A stretch of DNA of 64,000 nt from Neolewinella litorea (GTDB taxonomy: Bacteria > Bacteroidota > Bacteroidia > Chitinophagales > Saprospiraceae). The translations under genes were made by a program, and so were the position numbers. Shown here one piece after another: positions 40,601 through 49,032 of this stretch. The notes beneath the pieces are model-generated. The model saw only the letters and a list, made by a program, of their open reading frames with translations, had not been told where the DNA came from and did not search any database. Within the stretch, counting starts at the first letter, position 1. Every line of letters begins with the position of its first letter. The DNA is taken from assembly GCF_004803465.1 (NCBI RefSeq), contig NZ_SRSF01000002.1, forward strand, positions 186,001 through 250,000. Reading direction: 5' to 3'.

Positions 40601-40886
40601 CGGGCTGGTAAAATCTTCCGTGCACTACCCCTTCATCGACGGTGGTGCCATGACGGCTCCGGACAACGCCGTTTTCGACCCGATCAAGGGACAGTTCATC
40701 GCCGAGAATACGGGAATTGCCCCCGACATCGTCGTGCGTCAGGATGCCCGCTCCCTGAGCCTGGGCGAAGATCCGCAGTTGCAGCGCGCGGTGCAGGAAG
40801 TCCTGCGCCTGCTGGAAGCGCAGAAAAAGGTGGAGGTGGTCAATCCGCCCTACCCCCGTCCGGCTTTGGGAGATGAAAGAAAGTGA
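37605..40886 (+). CDS. Tricorn-like S41-family peptidase
   Basis: 1093 residues with a signal peptide (LLMLLFSCCSIMLAAQ). Two beta-propeller regions of TolB/WD40-type repeats (YSPDGQRIAL, WSPKGDRIAWFTDASGDG, WSPDSRYLAYVKSG) cover about residues 25-500. A highly acidic insert (about 540-575) follows, then a C1 helical part (about 690-750), a PDZ domain (about 760-860, GTYLVGINGVELT) and the S41 core with nucleophile Ser in INERAGSGGDFFPWAF. Tricorn homologues degrade peptides released by other proteases; Bacteroidota members are exported. The start ATG at 37605 yields a neat signal peptide. Confidence 0.9.
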   Translation: MHPRPRLLMLLFSCCSIMLAAQSTRLLRQPDLGADKIAFAYGADIWTADRDGSNVRRITSTPAVESNPHLSPDGQWLAFTSDRDGSEDVYVVPRAGGIPTRLTWHPAADQVRGWTPDGSRILFASNRESAPVPFHRLYTVATGGGPVERVSEQWGYDGSYSPDGQRIALDRMSRWDSEWRAYRGGQNTPLILLDLATQEEVLLTNEQTTDVQPTWIGEIVYFLSDRNGAMNVWAYDPAAEALRQVTQLTGSDIKWLSGHGSDLIVERDGYLHLVDPATGTLEQLTIEVVGDFPWAEPEWKDVGKQATSVSLSPTGKRALMEARGEIFTVPTEKGDSRNLTRTSGAADRAPVWSPKGDRIAWFTDASGDGYTLHLADQTGRGDTTNIPIGESKMAWNPAWSPDGKSIAFVDDDVRIRVVDLASKRIRTVDTGTNNMDRSRTEPVWSPDSRYLAYVKSGSNRFRQIWTWNRETGERNALTDAFADSFSPAWDRDGKHLYLLASTDLALGAGWANTSSMQADPNYKAYVVVLPADLESPFLPESDEEAVAEEDDDDDDDNEKGQEEPEAASEKADTARATRVVIDFDRISRRIIALPVSGANYYATAAGPAGTLFLAEENPGGEGATLKKFTLEGREAKDFAKNVRNFAVSADGQAILFQSGEQWTLAKTGADSGESGKALKPDLSMKLDRLAEWQQIFEEAYRYERDYFYDPGLHGRDWKVVYERYAPLVPYIRHRDDLTYVLDQLGGELSVGHSFVFGGDTPETEKVKVGLLGADLVRDQGRWRIARIYTTESWNPNLSSPLDRPGLDVREGTYLVGINGVELTAEDNPFRLLDGTQGKQTVLHLNSVPAFANNREVIVEPIDSENALRQRAWVEDNRRKVDSLSDGRLAYVWVPNTGGSGFVNFNRYYFAQQDKEGAIIDERFNGGGLLDDYMVDLMTRSLRAALTNEVPGGTPFTLPAGILGPKALLINERAGSGGDFFPWAFRQQGAGPLIGVTTWGGLVKSSVHYPFIDGGAMTAPDNAVFDPIKGQFIAENTGIAPDIVVRQDARSLSLGEDPQLQRAVQEVLRLLEAQKKVEVVNPPYPRPALGDERK

Positions 40887-40888
40887 AT

Positions 40889-40948
40889 TGGTGAATGGGT
40901 GATTGAGTGAATTAGTGAATGCGTGCCAATTCACCCATTCACTAATTC
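40889..40948. terminator. Long inverted repeat between convergent genes (bidirectional terminator candidate)
   Basis: GAATTAGTGAATG (40909-40921) and CATTCACTAATTC (40936-40948) form a perfect 13-bp stem. GTGAATGGGTGA (40891-40902) and TCACCCATTCAC (40931-40942) form an alternative 12-bp stem sharing the right arm. It lies between the tricorn-like stop (40886) and the dnaN stop (40958). The sequence style resembles the 8.4-8.7 kb spacer. Confidence 0.6.
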
Positions 40949-40957
40949 ATTCCTTCA

Positions 40958-42076
40958 CTAATTACTGAGCATAACCGGCATAACCAGCATCATAATGTCC
41001 TGCCCGTTTTGCTGCTCGGTGGGCAGCAAGATGCCGGCGCGGGTGGCGGTGGACATCTCGAGGCGAACCTCTTCACCTTCCAGGACGCCCAGCATTTCCA
41101 CGAGGAACTTGGCGTTAAATCCGATCTGCAGCGGGGCACCTTCATAGGAACAGCTGAGTTGCTCGGTGGCCTCGTTGCTGAAGTCGAGGTCCTGGGCGCT
41201 GACCGTCAGGCTGCCATCGGCGATGTTAAGGATGACCTGGTTGGTGGTCTTGTTGGCGTAGATGACAATACGCTTCAGGCTGTTCTGAAAATCGGCGCGA
41301 TTGACCAGCAGCACGTTGGGGTTATCGACGGGGATGACCGCATTGTAGTCTGGGTAACGGGCGTCGATCAGGCGGCAGGCCAGTTTGGTGTCGCCGTATT
41401 CAAAGAAGGCATTTGACTTGTCGAAGGTGACGGTCACTGCCACGTCGGAGTGCGGCAGGGCACCTTTAAGCAGGTTGAGTGCCTTTTTGGGGATGATGAA
41501 GCTGCTGGTCACCTCTCCGCTGAGGTCGTTGAGGCTGAACTTGACCAGTTTATGGGCGTCGGTGGCCACCATGGTCAGTTTGGAGAAATCAACCTGAAAA
41601 AACACGCCCGTCATGGCGGGCCGCAGCTCGTCGGTACTGGTGGCGAAAAGGGTCTTGTTTATCCCTTCCTGCAGGGCGGCGGCCGTTACGCTTACTTCAT
41701 CCGCCTCGGCAGGCTCGGGGATATTCGGGTAGTCACCACCGGGTTCACCCGCCAGCTTGTACTTACCGTAGGCGGAGGTGATCGAAATTCCGTAGTTGTC
41801 CTCGTTCACGTCGAAGGTGATCGGCTGCTGCGGCAGGGCCTTCAGCGTGTCGATCAGGATCTTGGCGGGTACGGCCACCTCGCCGTCGCCGTCGGCGTTC
41901 ACCTCAAGGCTGGTGACCACGCTGGTCTCCAGGTCGGTGGCGGCAATTTTCAGCGTATTGCCCTCGATCGTAAAGAGGAAATCTTCCAGGATCGGCAGCA
42001 CCGGGTTGGAAGCAATAGCACCCCCGGCGAGTTGTAACTTTTTCTGCAGATCGGAACTGGAAACGGAAAATTTCAT
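40958..42076 (-). CDS. dnaN: DNA polymerase III beta subunit (sliding clamp)
   Basis: 372 residues of the three-fold repeated clamp fold, starting MKFSVSSSDLQKKLQLAGGA, with FLFTIEGNTLKIAATDLETS, TGVFFQVDFSKLTMVATDAHKLVKF and the C-terminal ILLPTEQQNGQDIMMLVMPVML. The ring tethers the replicative polymerase to DNA. The ATG at 42076 is the family start. dnaA and recF are not adjacent, as is common in this phylum. Confidence 0.96.
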   Translation of the reverse strand: MKFSVSSSDLQKKLQLAGGAIASNPVLPILEDFLFTIEGNTLKIAATDLETSVVTSLEVNADGDGEVAVPAKILIDTLKALPQQPITFDVNEDNYGISITSAYGKYKLAGEPGGDYPNIPEPAEADEVSVTAAALQEGINKTLFATSTDELRPAMTGVFFQVDFSKLTMVATDAHKLVKFSLNDLSGEVTSSFIIPKKALNLLKGALPHSDVAVTVTFDKSNAFFEYGDTKLACRLIDARYPDYNAVIPVDNPNVLLVNRADFQNSLKRIVIYANKTTNQVILNIADGSLTVSAQDLDFSNEATEQLSCSYEGAPLQIGFNAKFLVEMLGVLEGEEVRLEMSTATRAGILLPTEQQNGQDIMMLVMPVMLSN

Positions 42077-42093
42077 AGTGGTTAAGGTTTTGG

Positions 42094-42101
42094 CAAACTT
42101 A
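42094..42101 (-). promoter_or_regulatory. Perfect -7 element (TAAGTTTG) of dnaN
   Basis: An exact TAnnTTTG match on the minus strand, 17 nt upstream of the dnaN ATG. No clear -33 TTTG lies upstream. Confidence 0.5.
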
Positions 42102-42193
42102 CGCATTTACCCGGTTTGCTGGTAAACTCCTTGCGGACGGCCCCGGCCCCTTCCGGGGGCTGCCATGCGGTGAGAATTTACTCGTGCCGGAGC

Positions 42194-44815
42194 TTAAAAA
42201 TTGGCTCCGCCCGGTCGCCACCGCAGGCCCAATACGCCCCACACGCCATACTGGGTGGTGGAGAGCAAGAGGGAATTGTCCTGGTCCGGCTTGCCGATGT
42301 AGCGCTCGGAAGCGTGGTCGGTAGCGTTGTTGAGGCGGGCGTAGGCGGAGATGTCCTTGAACAACTCGTAGTCCGCCGCGAAATCCAGACTGATTACCGC
42401 GTTGATCCATACGGGCTGGCCGTCCTGAAGCAGATCGAGCGTAGAACTGCGGTAGTTGCCCGCGATGACGAGGTTAAGGCGCTGCTTGGGGTTGCTGTAT
42501 ACCACGCTGAGGTTGGCGGAACGGCGCGGGGCCTGGGCCAGGGTGGCGTCTTCACTGCTTTGCCCGTCAAGCTTGTAGCTGTTGAAGTTGACGTTGCCGT
42601 TGAGGTTAAGGAAGCGCCAGCCCGGATTGAGGAAGGCCAGGTTCTGGTAGAAGCCCAGTTCGAGGCCCAGCAGCGTAGCGTCGGCGGTATTGGCGATCGA
42701 GTACCCCAGGGAGGGCTGCTGGTTGATGAGGGCGAACTCGGCAGTGCGGACGGTGGGGTTTTCCAGAAACTTGGCGTAGGCACCGATGCTGATTAGCCCG
42801 TCGTTGCGACCGTAGCGCTCGAAGCCCACGTCGATGTTGCGGCTGTAGGTCGGCGCGACTGTCGGATTACCGATGGAAAACACGTCGAGACGGGCCTGCC
42901 GGCGTTCGGCGTAGTCCAGGGTGGGCACCAGGGTGGCGTAAGGTACCCGCGCGATGGCTTCGTAGTAGGCCAGGCGGAACTGGCGGTCGCGGCGGACCCG
43001 GTAAGTGACGTTTAGGCTAGGGAAAAGGTCATTATAGCTGCTGGAGTCTACCTGACCGGAGAGCGCGAGGGCGTAGTCGAGATCGGTATACTCGTAGCGG
43101 AGGCCCATGGAGGTACTTAGCTTGGCATTCCAGTTGTTGACGTACATCAGGTAACCGGCGGCGATCTTCTCCCCGGCGGTGTAATTGGGGCCGGCCTCCA
43201 GGTCTGGATTTTCGACCAGCCTGGCTTCACTGTCCAGGTCCGCAAACCCGCCCGGCCCCACGTCGGGACCGCGGTCGCCGGTCTGCCGGACGAAAAATTC
43301 CTGGTAGCTGCGCTCCTTGATCCGGTAGCGGGCCCCGGCACGGAAGAAACTGGACCGGTTCGCGTTGGTGTAGCGGGTGTAGTTAATGCCACCGATGGCG
43401 ATGTCCTCCTCCAGGTTGAGGCGCTCTTGTTCGGTGGCCGTGCGGGGTAATCCCTGTCCCGGATAGCGCGTATCGTCGGCGGTGAGCGACAGATACTCCT
43501 CCGGCGTCAGGGGTTCCGCGTTACCGCCCGCTACGCTGTTGACGGCCCGCTGCCGGTCGGTCAGCCGCTCACTGGTACTGGCGAAGCTCAGGGCATAGGC
43601 CAGCTGGGCGTTGGGGAAGTTGTTCTCCACCTCCAGGGCCACCATGTTCAGGCGGCGCTGTTCCTGCCACTTGGTGGCGATGCGGTTTTCCCGGGCGTTC
43701 TCGCGCCCCCAGAAGTTGACCTCACGGGTATAGACGTCTTCGTCGACCGCGCTATAGTTGTAGCTCAGCCGCAGGCGGTTGTAGATGCTGGGCCGCAACT
43801 CGATGGCCCCGATCATGCCTTTCTTGGCCGTTACCCGGTCGGTGTCGATGGGCCGCACCCGGCTGACTTCCTGGCCGGTCACGCCGTCATCCCCGTAGTC
43901 GAAGCGCTGCATCCGGTTACCGCGGGCGTGTCGGAAGTAACTGCCCGCAATCAGCCCGTAGATGGTCTCGTCGCTGAGCTCGGAATTGAGTACCGCAGCC
44001 CCCTGCTGGATCCCGGAACCCTGCGGGTTAAAGCGGTCGAACCCGAAGTTCGAGCCGCCGCCGCCCTGCAACAATACCTCAAACTGCCGCTCCGGCTGCC
44101 GGATCCGGAAGTCTACCGTACCCCCGATCGCATCGGCGTCCATATCGGCACTACGTGCTTTGATGACGCGCACTTGTTCCACCAGGTTGGACTGGATAAT
44201 ATCCAGACTGCCCGCGCGGTCGGCCTCGGGCTGTACCGCCGGCAGCCGTTGGCCGTTAAGGGAAATGGCGGTGTACTGCTCGGGGAGTCCCCTGACCTGC
44301 ACCAGCTCTCCCTCCCCCCGGTTGCGGGTGATCGTCACGCCGGGCATCCGCTGCACGGTCTCCGCCAGCGTGATGTCCGGGTACTTATTGAAAAGCTCGG
44401 AGTGGATGATCGTTTGCTGGGTGATGGCCGATTGCTGCAGCCGCAGGGCCTGCGCCTGGCCGGAAGCGCGCCGACCGAAGACGATCACTTCCCCCATCTC
44501 CACGAAGGATTCCCCCATCCGGATGTCGAGCTCAATATGACGGTCGGTGGGCGTGACCCGGATGGTCGTATCGAAATTCTCGTATCCAATATAGGAAGCC
44601 AGGATACGGATGCGGCCCGGCGGCACCTCCAGTCGGTAGTGGCCGTCCACGCCGGTGACGTCGCCGATGACCGACCCCACGACCTGTACGGAACACCCCA
44701 CCAGGGTATCGCCATTGACGCCCGTAACCGTGCCGGAAACCTCGGCCTCCTGGGCCGCGAGCGGAAGGGAGAACAGGACCAGCAAGAGAGAGTGAAACAA
44801 GGAAAGGTGACGCAT
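42194..44815 (-). CDS. TonB-dependent outer-membrane receptor
   Basis: 873 residues. Signal peptide (LLLVLFSLPLAAQ), CarboxypepD_reg-like domain (about 25-105: VSGTVTGVNGDTLVGCSV, LASYIGYENFDTT), plug (about 125-230: LAETVQRMPGVTITRNRGEG, VQVRGLPEQYTAISLNGQRLP, ADAIGGTVDFRI) and a barrel ending in WRPGGANF. The MPGVTI/RGL.Q.T plug type belongs to the FecA/CirA-like receptors that often take up siderophores or carbohydrates; the ligand is not evident. It is followed downstream by dnaN after a 117-bp gap and is divergent from the D-2-hydroxyacid dehydrogenase. Confidence 0.92.
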   Translation of the reverse strand: MRHLSLFHSLLLVLFSLPLAAQEAEVSGTVTGVNGDTLVGCSVQVVGSVIGDVTGVDGHYRLEVPPGRIRILASYIGYENFDTTIRVTPTDRHIELDIRMGESFVEMGEVIVFGRRASGQAQALRLQQSAITQQTIIHSELFNKYPDITLAETVQRMPGVTITRNRGEGELVQVRGLPEQYTAISLNGQRLPAVQPEADRAGSLDIIQSNLVEQVRVIKARSADMDADAIGGTVDFRIRQPERQFEVLLQGGGGSNFGFDRFNPQGSGIQQGAAVLNSELSDETIYGLIAGSYFRHARGNRMQRFDYGDDGVTGQEVSRVRPIDTDRVTAKKGMIGAIELRPSIYNRLRLSYNYSAVDEDVYTREVNFWGRENARENRIATKWQEQRRLNMVALEVENNFPNAQLAYALSFASTSERLTDRQRAVNSVAGGNAEPLTPEEYLSLTADDTRYPGQGLPRTATEQERLNLEEDIAIGGINYTRYTNANRSSFFRAGARYRIKERSYQEFFVRQTGDRGPDVGPGGFADLDSEARLVENPDLEAGPNYTAGEKIAAGYLMYVNNWNAKLSTSMGLRYEYTDLDYALALSGQVDSSSYNDLFPSLNVTYRVRRDRQFRLAYYEAIARVPYATLVPTLDYAERRQARLDVFSIGNPTVAPTYSRNIDVGFERYGRNDGLISIGAYAKFLENPTVRTAEFALINQQPSLGYSIANTADATLLGLELGFYQNLAFLNPGWRFLNLNGNVNFNSYKLDGQSSEDATLAQAPRRSANLSVVYSNPKQRLNLVIAGNYRSSTLDLLQDGQPVWINAVISLDFAADYELFKDISAYARLNNATDHASERYIGKPDQDNSLLLSTTQYGVWGVLGLRWRPGGANF

Positions 44816-44888
44816 ACCGACTAAAGCGACCCGAAGGATTCTTTTGTTTACCGCCGGATTTATAATTTGTCCGGTTCAAACCCCAACC

Positions 44889-45830
44889 ATGCCCCAACCG
44901 CCGAAAATAGTATTCCTCGACGCCGCTTCCCTAAGCGACCTTCCCGCCTTTGACCGCTTTCGGGAACTGGGGCACTTCGTTACCTACGACTATAGTACCC
45001 AAGATGAGGTAGCGACCCGCGCGGCGGACGCTCAGGTGATCATCACCAACAAGCTGCAAATCGACGCGGAGGTAATCGGGCAGCTGCCCGACCTGAAACT
45101 GATCTGCATCGCCGCCACCGGCACGAATAATGTCGATCACGACGCCGCCGAAGCGCGCAGCATTCCCGTGCGCAACGTGGCCGGGTACAGCACCGACTCT
45201 GTTGCCCAGCTTACCCTCACGGCCTACTTTACCGTGGCCATGGACCTGTTGCACCTCAACGAATCGGTCTACAACGGAGAATACAGCAAAGCGCGCGACT
45301 TCACGATGTGGCGCCACCCCTTTCACGAGCTAAATGAGAAACGCTTCGGCGTGATCGGGCTCGGGGCCATCGGTACGCGGGTGGCCGAGCTGGCGGCGGC
45401 CTACGGCGCCGAGGTCGTCTACCACAGCATCAGCGGCAGCGACCACGACGTGCCCTACGCACGGTTGGAACTGGACGAATTGCTGGAAACCGCCGACGTA
45501 GTGAGCCTCCACTGCGCGCTCTCGGATGAGACCCGCGACCTGCTGGCCTACCCGCAGCTGCAGCGGATGAAGTCCTCCGCCTACCTGATCAATATGGCGC
45601 GCGGCGGCATCGTCGTGGAAGCCGACCTGGCCCGTGCCATCGACGCCCGCGAGATCGCCGGGGCGGCGGTCGACACCTTCACCACCGAGCCCCTGCCCGA
45701 CCATCATCCTTACCTCAGCGTCGAGAAGCGGGAGCACCTCCTGCTCACTCCGCACGTCGCCTGGGCCAGTGTAGAAGCACGCACCCGCCTGATCGACGGC
45801 ATCATTCAGAACATTCGCGAAGGCTGGTAA
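44889..45830 (+). CDS. D-2-hydroxyacid dehydrogenase (NAD-dependent, glycerate dehydrogenase-like)
   Basis: 313 residues. The substrate domain starts KIVFLDAASLSDLPAF. The NAD-binding fold has GVIGLGAIGTRVAELAAAYGAEV; catalytic Arg is in LINMARGGIVVE, Glu in TTEPLPDHHPY and His in LLTPHVAWAS. These oxidise or reduce 2-hydroxy acids such as glycerate, lactate or hydroxypyruvate. A -7-like TATAATTTG precedes the gene. It lies 8 bp before the helix-hairpin-helix gene, perhaps in the same transcript. Confidence 0.92.
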   Translation: MPQPPKIVFLDAASLSDLPAFDRFRELGHFVTYDYSTQDEVATRAADAQVIITNKLQIDAEVIGQLPDLKLICIAATGTNNVDHDAAEARSIPVRNVAGYSTDSVAQLTLTAYFTVAMDLLHLNESVYNGEYSKARDFTMWRHPFHELNEKRFGVIGLGAIGTRVAELAAAYGAEVVYHSISGSDHDVPYARLELDELLETADVVSLHCALSDETRDLLAYPQLQRMKSSAYLINMARGGIVVEADLARAIDAREIAGAAVDTFTTEPLPDHHPYLSVEKREHLLLTPHVAWASVEARTRLIDGIIQNIREGW

Positions 45831-45838
45831 TATCTAGG

Positions 45839-47980
45839 ATGTTCTTCTTGTGCGTTCCGGCGACCAAATCACGGCAAGTAGCCCCGCAAACTGGGCCACA
45901 CCCCCCGGGTACGCGTAACCGACCGGCACAGCCTTCCCGCTTTCTGCGGCACCCGCGCGCCGCCGCCCTGCTGTTGTTTTTGGTGCTGGGCTGGCCCGTG
46001 GGAGCGCAGACGGAACCCGTGGACCAACTGATCGAGGACGTTGTGGCGCAGCAGGCCGAAGAAGGAGGTGAGTTCACCTTCAATGCGGCCTTCGATGTGC
46101 TGGAAGCCTACGCGCGCCGGCCACTCGACCTGAATGCGGCCACCGCCGAAGAACTCGGGTCCCTGTACCTGCTCTCCCCGCTGCAAATCGACCGGCTGCT
46201 GGCCTACCGCGAAGCGCTCGGGCGGTTCATCAGCATCTATGAGTTGCAGGCTGTGCCGGGTCTGGACCTCGAGACGATCCGCCGGCTGCTGCCCTACGTG
46301 AAGGTGGGTACCGGCCTCGACGATGTGAGCGTGCCGCTGTCCACCTTGCTTACCCAGGGCACGCGGGAGGTGTACATCCGCGCCGGCCGGCGACTGGAAC
46401 GGGCGCGCGGCTATACCCCGCCCAACCCGGCCTACGCAGGAAGCCCCCTGCGCCTCTACACCAAATACCGGCAGCGTTACGGCAACCAACTCAGCCTCGG
46501 CGTGGTAGCCGAGAAGGATCCGGGGGAGCCCTTTTTTCGCGGGGGGCGGGGCTTCGATTTTTACAGCGCCCACCTGTTCCTGCGCAACCTCGACCGGCGG
46601 GTGCGCGCGGTGGCCCTCGGTGATTTTACGGTCAGCATGGGCCAGGGGCTGATTCTGTTCACGGGATTCGGTTTCGGGAAGAGTAGCTATACGACGAGCG
46701 TGGCGCGCACCTCCCCTACCCTGCAGCCCTACGCCAGCGTCAACGAGTTCAACTTCATGCGCGGGGCGGGCACGACCCTGGCCCTAGGGGAAGATCTTGA
46801 GTTGACCCTCTTCGGTAGTCATCGCCGCCGCACCGCCAACCCGACGCGCGACTCCCTCGGCGTCACCTCTCTGAACCTCAGCGGCTACCACCGTACCGTG
46901 GGGGAACGTATGGACCGCAACGCCCTCACCCAGACCAGCTACGGCGGCAGCTTGCGGTACCGGCCCACCCCCCGACTCCACCTCGGCCTGAATCTGCTGG
47001 GCGAGCACCTGAGCCGGCCACTACTGCCTACGCCGCGACCCTACAATCGCTTTTACTTCCGCGGCACCGACCTGCAGAACGTGAGCCTGGACTACCGCTA
47101 CCGCCTGCGCAACTTTTCCTTTTTTGGCGAGGTCGCGGGTGCCGTAGGCGCGGGAACGGCCATGCTGCATGGCGTCAATCTCGGCATCGACCGACGCACC
47201 GACGTGGCCGTGGTTTACCGAAAGTACGACCGCGATTACCAGGCCCTGAGCGCGCAGCCCTTCGGCGAATCCGGCGGCGGTCGCAACGAAGAAGGGCTGT
47301 ACGTAGGCCTGGAAGTGCGTCCCGCGGCCCGCTGGCGCATCAACGCCTACTACGACCTCTGGCACCACGACTGGGTGCGCTATAACCTGGACGCCCCCAC
47401 CGCCGGACGGGAGTACCGCCTGCGCCTGAGTTACGCCCGCAAGCGGAAACTCGACAGTTACCTCGAGATCCGCACCGAAACGAAGGGCGCAACGCTGCGC
47501 AGCGACCAGGACGACCGACTGGACGCCGTGGTGGACCGTACCCGATTCCAGGCGCGCCTGCACGCCGGATACCACCTTAGCCCCACCCTGGAGTGGCGCA
47601 GTCGACTGGATATGGGCTTCACCCGCTATGCAGGTACGGACGCGCGTCGCGGCATTCTACTCTTCCAGGACCTGCACTACCGACCCATGGGGCCCCTGAG
47701 TTTTTCCGCTCGCCTTGCCGCCTTCGCTACACCGGGATACGAGGTTCGCTTTTACGAGTACGAGAACGGACTCACCTACAATGCTTACGTACTGCCTTAC
47801 TACGGCGAAGGTGTGCGCGGGTATTTGCTGTTGCGCTACAAGGGCATCCGGGGACTGACGCTGGAGGCCCGGGCGGCCCGCAGCCAGTCCACCGACGGCA
47901 ATACCTTCGGCACCGGACAAGAAGCAACCGGAAAGACGCACCGGACGGATCTCAGCGCACAGGTGATCTGGCGTTGGTGA
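45839..47980 (+). CDS. Helix-hairpin-helix protein with a predicted outer-membrane beta-barrel
   Basis: 713 residues from the ATG at 45839. That start leaves a 35-residue polar stretch before an otherwise textbook signal peptide (AAALLLFLVLGWPVGAQ); the in-frame CTG at 45944 would place the signal at the N-terminus, so the start is uncertain. After the signal comes a ComEA-like helix-hairpin-helix pair (about residues 95-155: LDLNAATAEELGSLYLL, FISIYELQAVPGLDLETI). The rest (about 180-713) has alternating aromatic beta strands ending VIWRW, consistent with a beta-barrel. The family is common in Bacteroidota and its role is unknown. Confidence 0.72.
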   Translation: MFFLCVPATKSRQVAPQTGPHPPGTRNRPAQPSRFLRHPRAAALLLFLVLGWPVGAQTEPVDQLIEDVVAQQAEEGGEFTFNAAFDVLEAYARRPLDLNAATAEELGSLYLLSPLQIDRLLAYREALGRFISIYELQAVPGLDLETIRRLLPYVKVGTGLDDVSVPLSTLLTQGTREVYIRAGRRLERARGYTPPNPAYAGSPLRLYTKYRQRYGNQLSLGVVAEKDPGEPFFRGGRGFDFYSAHLFLRNLDRRVRAVALGDFTVSMGQGLILFTGFGFGKSSYTTSVARTSPTLQPYASVNEFNFMRGAGTTLALGEDLELTLFGSHRRRTANPTRDSLGVTSLNLSGYHRTVGERMDRNALTQTSYGGSLRYRPTPRLHLGLNLLGEHLSRPLLPTPRPYNRFYFRGTDLQNVSLDYRYRLRNFSFFGEVAGAVGAGTAMLHGVNLGIDRRTDVAVVYRKYDRDYQALSAQPFGESGGGRNEEGLYVGLEVRPAARWRINAYYDLWHHDWVRYNLDAPTAGREYRLRLSYARKRKLDSYLEIRTETKGATLRSDQDDRLDAVVDRTRFQARLHAGYHLSPTLEWRSRLDMGFTRYAGTDARRGILLFQDLHYRPMGPLSFSARLAAFATPGYEVRFYEYENGLTYNAYVLPYYGEGVRGYLLLRYKGIRGLTLEARAARSQSTDGNTFGTGQEATGKTHRTDLSAQVIWRW
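45948..45967 (+). repeat. 20-mer GGCACCCGCGCGCCGCCGCC, copy 4 (within coding sequence)
   Basis: An exact copy, located just upstream of the signal peptide of the helix-hairpin-helix gene and in the same orientation as it. Confidence 0.85.
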
Positions 47981-47999
47981 GAGGTTTGCGCGAATGCCT

Positions 48000-48902
48000 T
48001 TACGGCCGGAGTCCGCACCGCACCCGCAGGCGCTGCCCGATGAGTTCGGCCCGCACCGGCGTAGTACCCAGGTACTCGCCGTCGGCCTCCAGGCCGGTAG
48101 GCCCGCTGACCGATATGACCCGCGCGTGGCAGGTGGTCACGCCCTCCACCCGGCCAATGCTGCCCGTGTAGAAGCGCCAGCTGTTGGTCACGATGCGGTG
48201 CAATGGTACACCGGTGGCGTAGGTCAGGGCAAGGGTGTCAGCGGTGGGACTGGCCTGGGGCAGGAGTTCCATGCCGCCTCCCTTATAGCGTCCCAGTCCG
48301 ATGTTGATGGTGTGGAAGGTGCCCACGACTTGGGTCCCGTTGTAATCGAGGGTCAGTCGCGGAGGTTGAAAGGCGGGCAGGTGCAGGGCGGTCAGGACCG
48401 GATAGATCAGCCGGTGCTTGTAGTCGGAGTCGGCGCAGCGCCGGACCACTGCCGCATCGTAGGCCAGTCCGGCGGCGTTCACGAAGTGGCGTTCGCGGCC
48501 TTCCCCGTAGGTGAGTTTACCGACCCGGTGGTCGATGACGGTACTCTTTTCCAGCATTTCCAGCCACTGCAGGATGTGGCGCGGCACGCGGAGGGTGCGG
48601 CACCAGTCGTTCCCGGAGCCCAGGGGCAGGGGCGTATAGGTAAACGCGGAGGTCAGGGCGTGATCAACTGCGGCGTTCACCAGGTCATGGTGGGTGCCGT
48701 CGCCGCCCACGCCCACGATCTCGGTGTGCCCTGCGGATACGGCCGCGGCAAGACGGTCGGCGAGCGGATGTTGACGGTCGGAAAGGGTAAAGGTGGCTCC
48801 CGTCAGGCGCTTGTTCAGTACCGGCCAGGCGTACTTCCACCACCGCGCGGCGCGGCCGCCGGCGGCCGCGGGATTTACGATGAAGTGGGGGTCGGTCGTC
48901 AT
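48000..48902 (-). CDS. Diacylglycerol/lipid kinase family protein (YegS-like)
   Basis: 300 residues. It shows FIVNPAAAGG at the N-terminus, the nucleotide loop EIVGVGGDGTHHDLVNAA and PLPLGSGNDWCRTL, and the C-terminal domain with GLEADGEYLG. These kinases phosphorylate diacylglycerol, sphingoid bases or related lipids. The ATG at 48902 is the family start; a -7-like TACTATTG (48907-48914, minus) is immediately upstream. It is convergent with the helix-hairpin-helix gene and divergent from the ABC pair. Confidence 0.9.
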   Translation of the reverse strand: MTTDPHFIVNPAAAGGRAARWWKYAWPVLNKRLTGATFTLSDRQHPLADRLAAAVSAGHTEIVGVGGDGTHHDLVNAAVDHALTSAFTYTPLPLGSGNDWCRTLRVPRHILQWLEMLEKSTVIDHRVGKLTYGEGRERHFVNAAGLAYDAAVVRRCADSDYKHRLIYPVLTALHLPAFQPPRLTLDYNGTQVVGTFHTINIGLGRYKGGGMELLPQASPTADTLALTYATGVPLHRIVTNSWRFYTGSIGRVEGVTTCHARVISVSGPTGLEADGEYLGTTPVRAELIGQRLRVRCGLRP

Positions 48903-49032
48903 GTTACAATAGTACGGCAGCGAATGTTGGGGCCGCAACGTTCGTCTATGCAGTCGAACCACTCGTCCTTATTGGCATGGATTCTCCGTATTATAGGTGA
49001 TCTTGGTGCCCACTACTCATTGAATTTACCCC

